64,000 bases of DNA from Saccharothrix deserti (GTDB lineage Bacteria > Actinomycetota > Actinomycetes > Mycobacteriales > Pseudonocardiaceae), in assembly GCF_009769385.1 (NCBI RefSeq), contig NZ_ML775959.1, positions 124,001-188,000 of the forward strand, written 5' to 3'. Positions 35,456-44,250 of this stretch are shown here, one piece after another. Position 1 is the first letter of the stretch, and the number at the start of each line of letters is the position of its first letter. The notes beneath the pieces were generated by a model. It saw only the letters and a program-made list of their open reading frames with translations, had not been told where the DNA came from and made no database searches. Position numbers and translations under genes: made by a program.

Positions 35456-37078
35456 ATGCAGAACGCGGGCCTCGGGGGTTGGCCGTACCGGCGGGCGCAG
35501 ATGTCGCCGGGCCGCACCGCGATCGTCCACTCAGGACGGGCGACGACCTACGCGGAGTTCGCCACGCGCGTCACGCGCCTGGCGGACCGGTTGCGGGCGG
35601 CGGGTGTGTCTTCCGGGGACCGGGTCGCCTACCTGGGGCCCAACCACCCGTCGTTCGTGGAGACGATGTTCGCCACGCACGTGCTCGGCGGGATCTTCGT
35701 GCCGGTGAACTTCCGCCTCGCCGCGCCCGAAGTCGGGCACGTGCTGGCGGACTCCGGGCCGTCGGTGCTGGTGTTCGGGCCCCAGTGCGCGGGCGTGGTG
35801 CGTGACCTGGCGGGCATCGCGCCGGGTGTGGTCGTCGCGGTCGAGGGCTCGGTCGAGGGCTCGGACGTCGGGCAGCACGACTACGAGAGCTGGCTGGCCG
35901 AAGGCTCGGCCGAGCCCATCGACGAGGTGGTGGACCGGGACGACGTCGCCGTCATCCTCTACACCTCCGGCACCACCGGTCGCCCGAAGGGGGCGATGCT
36001 CACCCACGCGAACCTGATCTGGAACACCTGCAACCTGCTCGTCGGGGTGGACGTCACCAGCACCGAGTGCACCCTGGTGTCCGCGCCCCTGTTCCACGTC
36101 GCGGCGCTCACCCAGACCCTGCTGCCCACGTTCATCAAGGGCGGCAAGGCGGTGATCACGTCGTCGTGGGACGTGGACCGGGTGTACGAGCTCATCGAGT
36201 GCGAGCGGATCACGCTGGTCTTCGGCGTGGCCACCATGTTCGCCGACCTGGCCGCGTCACCGCGCTGGTACACCGCCGACCTGTCGTCGTTGCGGCACCT
36301 GCTGTGCGGCGGCGCGGCGGTGCCCGAATCGCTCATCCGCACCTACCAGGAACGCGGGCTGACGTTCTGCCAGGGCTACGGCCTCACCGAGACCGCGCCC
36401 GGCGCGACGTTCCTGGAGGCGGGGGAGAGCACCCGCAAGGTCGGCTCGGCGGGCGTTCCGGTGTTCTTCGCCGACGTCCGGGTCGTGTCCGCCGAGGGCG
36501 AGGACGCCGGGGTGGACGAACCGGGGGAGGTGCTGGTCCGGGGGCCGAACGTCACCCCCGGCTACTGGAACGACCCCGCCGCCACCGCCGCCGCGTTCTA
36601 CCCCGGCGGGTGGTTCCGCACCGGTGACATCGCGCGGTTCGACGCCGAGGGGCACCTGTACGTGGTGGACCGGCTCAAGGACATGTTCATCTCCGGCGGG
36701 GAGAACGTGTACCCGGCCGAGGTGGAGAACGCCATCGTCGAACACCCCGCCGTGGTCGAGGCCGCCGTGATCGGTGTGCCAGACCCGAGGTGGGGCGAGG
36801 TCGGCCGGGCGTTCGTGCGGTACGGGTCGGGCGGTGGGCCGTCCCGGGAGGAGCTGCGGGAGTTCCTGCTCGCCCGACTCGCCAAGTACAAGGTGCCGGT
36901 GCACATCGACCTGGTCGAGCAGCTGCCGCGCACCGGTTCGGGGAAGGTGCGCAAGGCCGAACTGCGGAAACTGCCCATGTCCGGACGCCCGGTCGACTCT
37001 CCGCCGCAGCGGCTCGACGGCGGACCGGACCGGGTGTTGGCGACTGGCGGTCCGTCCGGGCGTGGAGACGAGCGGTAG
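35456..37078 (+). CDS. Acyl-CoA synthetase, probable hydroxycinnamate-CoA ligase (CouL-like)
   Basis: This is a 540-residue ANL-superfamily ligase. The AMP motif is LYTSGTTGRPKGAM near residue 170, followed by GYGLTETAPG, FRTGDIARF, KDMFISGGENVYPAEVE, and the C-terminal catalytic Lys in RTGSGKVRKAEL. It activates a carboxylic acid with ATP and CoA. Substrate assignment as p-coumarate or ferulate comes from its operon, not from the sequence itself. It closes the five-gene operon, followed by a strong convergent terminator. Confidence 0.88.
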   Translation: MQNAGLGGWPYRRAQMSPGRTAIVHSGRATTYAEFATRVTRLADRLRAAGVSSGDRVAYLGPNHPSFVETMFATHVLGGIFVPVNFRLAAPEVGHVLADSGPSVLVFGPQCAGVVRDLAGIAPGVVVAVEGSVEGSDVGQHDYESWLAEGSAEPIDEVVDRDDVAVILYTSGTTGRPKGAMLTHANLIWNTCNLLVGVDVTSTECTLVSAPLFHVAALTQTLLPTFIKGGKAVITSSWDVDRVYELIECERITLVFGVATMFADLAASPRWYTADLSSLRHLLCGGAAVPESLIRTYQERGLTFCQGYGLTETAPGATFLEAGESTRKVGSAGVPVFFADVRVVSAEGEDAGVDEPGEVLVRGPNVTPGYWNDPAATAAAFYPGGWFRTGDIARFDAEGHLYVVDRLKDMFISGGENVYPAEVENAIVEHPAVVEAAVIGVPDPRWGEVGRAFVRYGSGGGPSREELREFLLARLAKYKVPVHIDLVEQLPRTGSGKVRKAELRKLPMSGRPVDSPPQRLDGGPDRVLATGGPSGRGDER

Positions 37079-37088
37079 GTGTGGACCT

Positions 37089-37140
37089 GATCGTCGCGGG
37101 GCGGGCGTCACCACCGGGTGGCGTCCGCCCCGCGACGATC
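37089..37140. terminator. Strong bidirectional terminator between the CoA ligase and IclR genes
   Basis: Perfect 16-bp arms (GATCGTCGCGGGGCGG and its complement) flank a 20-base loop that itself contains a small CACC/GGTG stem. It lies exactly between two converging stop codons. Confidence 0.85.
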
Positions 37141-37145
37141 GGCGT

Positions 37146-37931
37146 TCAGGCCCGTCCCGGCTGGGTGCCGTCCACCGCTTCGTCCAGCTTCCGCCCGATC
37201 GCCTCGGCGGCGGCCCGCAGGTCGGGGACCAGCCGGTGCAGGTCGGTGCGCACCGAGCGCACCACGATGCCCAGCGCACCGGCGGGCGCGTGGCTGTCGG
37301 AGGGGATGGCGACGGCCACCGAGCACGAGCCGAGCGTCATCTCCTCGTTGGTCAGCGCGTACCCGCGTTCGGCGGTGGCGCGCAGTTCGCGCAGCAGCCG
37401 GGCGCGTTCGGTGATCGTGTACCGGGTGAAGCGGGGCAGGGGGCGTTCGGCGTAGCTGCGCACGAACGCGGCGTCGGCGCGGGCGAGCAGGGCCTTGCCG
37501 ACCCCCGTCGAGTGCATCGGCAGCCGGGCGCCGATCCGCGAGACGACGGGCACCGAGCGGTGACCGGACAGCTTCTCCACGTACAGGGCGTCGAAACCGT
37601 CGTGGACGGCGAGGTGGACGTTCTCGCGGGTCGTCTCGTAGAGGTCCTGCATGAACGGCAGGGCGATCTCGCGCAGCCGACCGGCCACCGGGGCGAGCGT
37701 CGCCGCCTCCCACAACCGCAGGCCGATGCTGTAGTGGCCGGTGGCGTCACGTTCCAGCGCGCCCCACGACACCAGCTCCGCGGCCAGCCGGTGGACCGTG
37801 GGCAGGGGCAGGTCCGTGCGCCGGGCGAGTTCGGTGAGCTTGAGCCGGGGGTGGGTGGCGTCGAACGCGCCGAGCAGCGACAGCGCCCGCCCGGCCGTCG
37901 ATCGCCGGGGCACGTCGCTGTTGACCGCCAT
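37146..37931 (-). CDS. IclR-family regulator, probable pobA regulator
   Basis: This 261-residue protein has an N-terminal IclR winged helix (GRALSLLGAFDATHPRLKL, then TDLPLPTVHRLAAELV) and a C-terminal effector domain with VSRIGARLPMHSTGVGKALLA. GAGGAGG six bases before the ATG fixes the start. It is divergent from pobA; in actinomycetes the pob and pca genes are often governed by IclR-type proteins that respond to hydroxybenzoates, so control of pobA is likely. Confidence 0.88.
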   Translation of the reverse strand: MAVNSDVPRRSTAGRALSLLGAFDATHPRLKLTELARRTDLPLPTVHRLAAELVSWGALERDATGHYSIGLRLWEAATLAPVAGRLREIALPFMQDLYETTRENVHLAVHDGFDALYVEKLSGHRSVPVVSRIGARLPMHSTGVGKALLARADAAFVRSYAERPLPRFTRYTITERARLLRELRATAERGYALTNEEMTLGSCSVAVAIPSDSHAPAGALGIVVRSVRTDLHRLVPDLRAAAEAIGRKLDEAVDGTQPGRA

Positions 37932-38056
37932 GCCGGTCCTCCTCACGGAACGTCAGGCGCCGAACGTAACCGCGAGGCGTTCCTGAAATCGCCGTCACTT
38001 TCACCCAATGGAAGTCCTTCCTGGCGATCGGGCGCGGGTCGTCCTTGGGTTGACCC

Positions 38057-39232
38057 ATGCGAACGAGAGTCGGAATCGTCGGCGCCGGTCCCGCCGGTCT
38101 GGTGCTGTCCCACCTGCTGGCCGAACGCGGCATCGACTCCGTGGTCGTCGAGACGCGCGGCCGTGCGGCGATCGAGCAGACCATCCGCGCCGGCGTCCTG
38201 GAGCAGGGCACGGTGGAGTTGCTGACCGCGATGGGCGTCGGCGTGCGGGCGCTGGCCGAGGGCGCCCGGCACGAGGGCATCGAGCTGCGGTTCGGCGGTC
38301 AGGGGCACCGGATCGACTTCACCGGGCTCACCGGCCGGGCCGTCTGGCTCTACCCGCAGCACGAAGTGCTCAAAGACCTGATCGCGGCGCGGCTCGACGC
38401 CGGGGCCGACATCCGGTTCGAGGCGAGTGACGTGTCGCTGCACGGGCTCACCTCCGACGAGCCGGTGATCTCGTTCACCGACGCCGACGGCACCCCGGTC
38501 GAGCTGCGGTGCGACGTGATCGCCGGCTGTGACGGGTCCGGGGGCATCAGCAGGCGCTCGATCCCCGACGGCGAGCGCACCGACTACTTCCGGGCCTACC
38601 CGTTCGGGTGGTTCGGCATCCTGGCCGAGGCACCGCAGTCCTCGAAGGAGCTGATCTACGCCCACTCCGAACGCGGGTTCGCGCTGATCAGCACGCGGAC
38701 GCCGCAGGTGCAGCGGATGTACTTCCAGTGCGACCCGGACGAGCGCGTCGACGACTGGAGCGACGACCGGATCTGGGCCGAGTTGAACGCCAGGGTCGCG
38801 GGCGGCGGTTTCTCCCTGGCCGAGGGCCGCATCTTCGACCGGGGCGTGATCCCGATGCGCAGCTACGTGTGCGAGCCGATGCGGCACGGCCGGCTCTTCC
38901 TGGCCGGAGACGCTGCCCACACCGTGCCGCCGACCGGCGCCAAGGGGCTCAACCTGGCGGTGGCCGACGTGGTAGTACTGGCCCGTGCGTTGGAGAGCTA
39001 CTTCGCCACCGGGTCCGCCGGGCTGTTGGACGCCTACGGGCCGACGGCGGCACGGCGGGTGTGGCGGGCCCAGCACTTCTCGTGGTGGATGACGTCGATG
39101 CTGCACACCGACCCGGCGGGTTCGGCGTTCGACCTCAAGCGGCAGCTCGGCGAGTTGGAGCTGGTCACCGCGAGCACGGCCGCCGCGACCCACCTGGCCG
39201 AGGCCTACACCGGCTGGCCGATCGAGTTCTGA
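38057..39232 (+). CDS. pobA: 4-hydroxybenzoate 3-monooxygenase
   Basis: This is a 391-residue flavoprotein hydroxylase with the usual length of PobA. The FAD motif VGIVGAGPAGLVLS starts at residue 5, the conserved segment IEQTIRAGVLEQGTVELL follows, a GCDGSGGISRRSI motif lies near 150, and GDAAHTVPPTGAKGLNLAVAD closes the flavin site. It converts 4-hydroxybenzoate to protocatechuate with NAD(P)H and oxygen. The product of the adjacent cou-like operon would be its substrate. It is followed 56 bp later by a thiolase gene. Confidence 0.93.
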   Translation: MRTRVGIVGAGPAGLVLSHLLAERGIDSVVVETRGRAAIEQTIRAGVLEQGTVELLTAMGVGVRALAEGARHEGIELRFGGQGHRIDFTGLTGRAVWLYPQHEVLKDLIAARLDAGADIRFEASDVSLHGLTSDEPVISFTDADGTPVELRCDVIAGCDGSGGISRRSIPDGERTDYFRAYPFGWFGILAEAPQSSKELIYAHSERGFALISTRTPQVQRMYFQCDPDERVDDWSDDRIWAELNARVAGGGFSLAEGRIFDRGVIPMRSYVCEPMRHGRLFLAGDAAHTVPPTGAKGLNLAVADVVVLARALESYFATGSAGLLDAYGPTAARRVWRAQHFSWWMTSMLHTDPAGSAFDLKRQLGELELVTASTAAATHLAEAYTGWPIEF

Positions 39233-39288
39233 GAAGTGCCGGGAAGTGCCGGGAGTTCCGGGCAAGGACGCTCGAGGAGGAGTTCCGC

Positions 39289-40464
39289 GTGAACGACGTG
39301 TTCGTGCTCGACGGTGTGCGCACCCCGTTCGGCCGCTACGGCGGCGGGCTGTCCGGCGTCCGACCGGACGACCTGGCCGCGCACGTGCTGCGCACGCTGG
39401 CCGAACGCCAGGACCTGGACCCCGCGTTGGTCGAGGAGGTCCTGCTGGGTGACGCCAACCAGGCCGGTGAGGACAACCGCAACGTGGCGAGGATGGCGGC
39501 GCTGCTGGCGGGCTGGCCCACCGCCGTCCCCGGCGGCACGGTCAACCGGCTGTGCGGGTCGGGCATGGACGCCGTGATGCAGGCGTCGCGCACCATCGCC
39601 GTGGGTGACGCGTCGCTCGTGGTCGCGGGCGGCGTGGAGTCGATGAGCCGTGCCCCTTGGGTGCTGCCCAAACCGGCGAAGGGCTTCCCCGCCGGGCACG
39701 AGACGCTGCACTCCACCACGCTCGGGTGGCGGCTGGTCAACCCGCGGATGCCCGAGCGGTGGACGGTCTCGCTCGGTGAGAGCACCGAGGGCCTGGCCGA
39801 GCAGTACGGCATCACGCGCGAGCAGCAGGACGCCTTCGCCGCCCGCAGCCACCAACTGGCGGCCAAGGCGTGGGACAACGGCTTCTACGACGACCACGTG
39901 GCCCCGGTGCCCGGCACCGAGCTGACCCGCGACGAGGCCATCCGCCCCGAGACCGACCAGGACCGGCTCGCCAAGCTCAAACCGGCGTTCCGCCCCGCCG
40001 GAACCGTCACCGCCGGCAACTCGTCCCCGCTCAACGACGGCGCCGCCGCGCTGCTGCTCGGTGACCGGGCCGCCGCCGATCGGGTCGGCGCGACACCTCT
40101 GGCGCGTATCGCGGGACGCGGGGCGGCGGGCGTCGACCCGCACGTGTTCGGCATCGGCCCGGTGCAGGCCGCGGAGATCGCGTTGCGGCGGGCCGGGATC
40201 GGCTGGTCCGACCTGACCGCGGTGGAGTTGAACGAGGCCTTCGCCGCCCAGTCGCTGGCGTGCCTGGCGGACTGGCCGGAGCTGGACCCGGAGATCGTCA
40301 ACGTCAACGGCGGGGCCATCGCCCTCGGGCACCCGCTCGGTGCGTCCGGCGGGCGCGTCATCATCCAACTCGCCCACGAACTGCGCCGCCGTGGGGGCGG
40401 CTGGGGCCTGGCCGCGCTGTGCATCGGCGTCGGCCAAGGCCTGGCGGTGGTGCTGGAGGTCTAG
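39289..40464 (+). CDS. Acetyl-CoA acyltransferase, PcaF-like thiolase
   Basis: This 391-residue thiolase has the acylated Cys in NRLCGSGMDAV near residue 87, the NEAFAAQSLACL segment, GGAIALGHPLGASGGR and the final Cys in ALCIGVGQG. Length and motifs match beta-ketoadipyl-CoA thiolase (PcaF) and related 3-ketoacyl-CoA thiolases. The GTG start follows GAGGAGG. It could complete protocatechuate degradation, though no other pca gene is in the window, or act in beta-oxidation of aromatic side chains. Confidence 0.85.
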   Translation: MNDVFVLDGVRTPFGRYGGGLSGVRPDDLAAHVLRTLAERQDLDPALVEEVLLGDANQAGEDNRNVARMAALLAGWPTAVPGGTVNRLCGSGMDAVMQASRTIAVGDASLVVAGGVESMSRAPWVLPKPAKGFPAGHETLHSTTLGWRLVNPRMPERWTVSLGESTEGLAEQYGITREQQDAFAARSHQLAAKAWDNGFYDDHVAPVPGTELTRDEAIRPETDQDRLAKLKPAFRPAGTVTAGNSSPLNDGAAALLLGDRAAADRVGATPLARIAGRGAAGVDPHVFGIGPVQAAEIALRRAGIGWSDLTAVELNEAFAAQSLACLADWPELDPEIVNVNGGAIALGHPLGASGGRVIIQLAHELRRRGGGWGLAALCIGVGQGLAVVLEV

Positions 40465-40473
40465 GACTCGTCA

Positions 40474-40505
40474 CCGGGCCGGCCCTCCACGTCGGACCGG
40501 CCCGG
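40474..40505. terminator. Convergent terminator after the thiolase gene
   Basis: Perfect 9-bp arms (CCGGGCCGG and its complement) flank a 14-base loop between the thiolase stop and the stop of the opposing SDR gene. Confidence 0.65.
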
Positions 40506-40520
40506 GACGACGGCCGTTCG

Positions 40521-41309
40521 TCACCGGGTCAAGCCGGAGGCGGTGGCGACCAGGCCGCCGTCGATGATCAGGTCCTGTCCGTTGATGTAGGACGCTTCGC
40601 CGGAGGCGAGGAAGGCGACCGCGTCGGCGACGTCGTCGGAGGTGCCGATGCGGCCGGTGGGCACCGCCGCGACGACGGCGGCTTGTGCGTCGGCGGAGAC
40701 GTTGTCGTGGAACATCGGGGTCTCGATGTAGCCGGGGCTGACGGAGTTGACCCGGATTCCCCTCGGCCCCAGTTCGGCCGCGAGGGTGTGCGCCAGGTTG
40801 TGCACCGCCGCTTTGGTCGCCGAGTAGAGGGAGGCGCCGGGCAGGCCGCGGTGCAGCGTCCACGACGCGTTGATCACGATCGCCGCGTGGTCGGACAGCA
40901 GCGGGAGGGTCTTCTGGACGGTGAAGAACACCCCCTTGAAGTTGATGTCCACGACGCGGTCGAACTCGGCTTCGGTGATGTCGCCGTTCGGCTGGAACGA
41001 GGCGACGCCCGCGTTGGCGAAGACGACGTCCAGTCGGCCGTGACGGTCCCGGATCGCGGTCGTCAGCGCATCGAGGTCGGCGGGATCCGCCACGTCGCCG
41101 CACACCCCGAGCACCCGGGATCCGCCGTCCAGGGCTTCGACCGCGGCGTCCAGCCGGGTCTTGTCGCGCCCGGTGACGACCACCTGTGCGCCCTCGGCCA
41201 GCAACCTCCGCGCGGTGGCCAGGCCCATGCCGCTGGTGCCGCCGGTGATGAGCGCGGTCTTGTCGTCGAATCGGGCTTGTCGTCGAACCTGGGAAGGGCT
41301 GTGCGTCAT
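40521..41309 (-). CDS. Short-chain dehydrogenase/reductase
   Basis: This is a 262-residue classical SDR with TGGTSGMG near residue 20, NAGVASFQPN, NASWTLHRG, the catalytic YSATKAAVH and a closing NGQDLIIDGGL. The catalytic Ser position (INASW) is shifted compared with the usual xSS, but a Ser is present. The substrate is unknown. It lies 81 bp downstream of an XRE regulator of the type often paired with SDR genes, on the same strand. The ATG has no clear Shine-Dalgarno, so translation may follow that of the regulator or use an upstream start. Confidence 0.85.
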   Translation of the reverse strand: MTHSPSQVRRQARFDDKTALITGGTSGMGLATARRLLAEGAQVVVTGRDKTRLDAAVEALDGGSRVLGVCGDVADPADLDALTTAIRDRHGRLDVVFANAGVASFQPNGDITEAEFDRVVDINFKGVFFTVQKTLPLLSDHAAIVINASWTLHRGLPGASLYSATKAAVHNLAHTLAAELGPRGIRVNSVSPGYIETPMFHDNVSADAQAAVVAAVPTGRIGTSDDVADAVAFLASGEASYINGQDLIIDGGLVATASGLTR

Positions 41310-41390
41310 GGGGTCCAGCGTGTCGAGCGGCGTGCGGGACAAACAGTGCGCACTCAACCTGGGAGCGGCGCCACCACCTTCGGCGGGTGG

Positions 41391-42191
41391 TCAAGGCCAG
41401 GGCCGGGGGTGGTACAGCTCCAGGTGCCAGTCCGGGTGGTCGGCCACGATCAGGGTCGTCAGGTCGAAGAACAGGTCACCGGCCTCCGGGTGGCGCACCG
41501 CTTTCACGGCCTGGGCGTGAGCGGCCACCTCGTGGCGCGCCCACAGCTCGGTGAACTCCGGGCTCACGGCGCTGAGATCGTCGACGACCCGGCCGAACTC
41601 CGGGTCGTCGGGGGAGTGCGCCGCGTCGGCGCGGAAGGCGGCGACGACGTTCGGCGCGACCGACGCCCAGTGCGCGTGCGCGTCGCGGTACCGGGCGTTG
41701 GTGAAGAACGAGATCAGGCAGTTGCGGTCGGTGTCGTCGAAGCCGAACACGGTCCGCGTCGCGTCGTTGACCGCGAGCAGGTTCCAGTACCGGTCGCGCA
41801 GGATCGCGGGCCTCGGCATCCACGCGTCGAGCAGGCGCCGCAGCTCCGGGGTGACCGCCGCGCCACTCGTCCCGCCGACCCGTGGCGGGTTGAGACCGGC
41901 CAGCAGGTACAGGTGCGTGCGTTCGGGCCCGGTCATGCGCAGCGCCCCGCTGATCGCGTCGAGCACCTCGGCCGAGACCTTGATGTCGCGGCCCTGTTCG
42001 AGCCACGTGTACCAGGACACGCCGACCCCGGCCAGCGCGGCGACCTCCTCGCGCCGCAGACCCGGTGTCCGGCGCCTGCCCGTCGCCACCACGCCGACGT
42101 CGGCGGGTGTCAGCCGGGCCCGGCAGGTGCGCAGGAAGTCGCGGAGCTGTTCCCGGCGAGGCCTTGTCGCCGCAGGTGATTCGCTGGTCAC
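41391..42191 (-). CDS. XRE regulator with MmyB-like ligand domain
   Basis: This is a 266-residue protein. The N-terminal helix-turn-helix has the form RRTPGLRREEVAALAGVGVS, then YTWLEQGRDI, and the C-terminal half is the MmyB-like domain (RDRYWNLLAVNDATRTVFG, GDLFFDLTTLIVADHPDWHL) known to bind fatty-acid-like ligands. The family commonly represses a neighbouring oxidoreductase gene, here the SDR. The GTG start lacks a strong ribosome site. Confidence 0.9.
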   Translation of the reverse strand: MTSESPAATRPRREQLRDFLRTCRARLTPADVGVVATGRRRTPGLRREEVAALAGVGVSWYTWLEQGRDIKVSAEVLDAISGALRMTGPERTHLYLLAGLNPPRVGGTSGAAVTPELRRLLDAWMPRPAILRDRYWNLLAVNDATRTVFGFDDTDRNCLISFFTNARYRDAHAHWASVAPNVVAAFRADAAHSPDDPEFGRVVDDLSAVSPEFTELWARHEVAAHAQAVKAVRHPEAGDLFFDLTTLIVADHPDWHLELYHPRPWP

Positions 42192-42243
42192 GCACGAGGA
42201 TAACAACGCACTCGCGGACGCGTCGGCCGTCGTGTATCGATGA

Positions 42244-43857
<1,614 letters not shown>

Positions 43858-43871
43858 TCGGAACGACCGCC

Positions 43872-43936
43872 CGGTGCGGGGGCACAGCGTCGCCCCCGCA
43901 CCGCGTCGCCCCCGCACCGCGTCGTCCCCGCACCGG
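43872..43936 (+). terminator. Xylanase terminator with triplicated 3' arm
   Basis: The hairpin CGGTGCGGGGGC/GCCCCCGCACCG (12-bp arms, 8-base loop) starts 15 bases after the stop. The right arm lies in a 16-bp unit GTCGCCCCCGCACCGC that is repeated at 43889, 43905 and, with two changes, at 43921, so the left arm can pair with any of them. Confidence 0.7.
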
Positions 43937-43960
43937 GCATCCGTCGTGAACCAGCCGCCG

Positions 43961-44242
43961 CTAGAACACGTCCCCGTGCGGGGCGTCGCCCATGGCCAAC
44001 CCGCCCGAGACGTCGATGTCGACCCGCAGGCGGGGGTCCTCGCCCACCTCACGGCGGCTCGTCAGGTCGCGCACCCGGACTTCCACCAGGGCCCCGGGCT
44101 CAGCCGGGACCCTGGCGATCTCCGCGATGCCGACCGAGTAGTTCGTCGTGACACCGGTGCGGTGCCACTCCTCCCGACCGTCGACGAGAACGGTCACCTC
44201 GTCGTCGACGAAACCCTCGCCGAGTTCGACGGCCAGTTGCAT
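43961..44242 (-). CDS. Small protein of unknown function, partner of the putative protease
   Basis: I do not recognise this 93-residue, strand-rich acidic protein (VDDEVTVLVDGREEWHRTGV, then VRVRDLTSRREVGEDPRLRV). The alternating hydrophobic pattern suggests a small beta-sandwich. A perfect AGGAGG overlaps the stop codon of the metalloprotease-like gene and precedes the ATG by four bases, so the two are co-translated. A structural or inhibitory role beside the large protein is possible but unproven. Confidence 0.75.
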   Translation of the reverse strand: MQLAVELGEGFVDDEVTVLVDGREEWHRTGVTTNYSVGIAEIARVPAEPGALVEVRVRDLTSRREVGEDPRLRVDIDVSGGLAMGDAPHGDVF

Positions 44243-44250
44243 CGGACCTC

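Noticed and set aside
43889..43936. Short CRISPR-like array of 16-bp repeats
   Set aside because: Units are directly adjacent without spacers and form part of a terminator; no cas gene is present.
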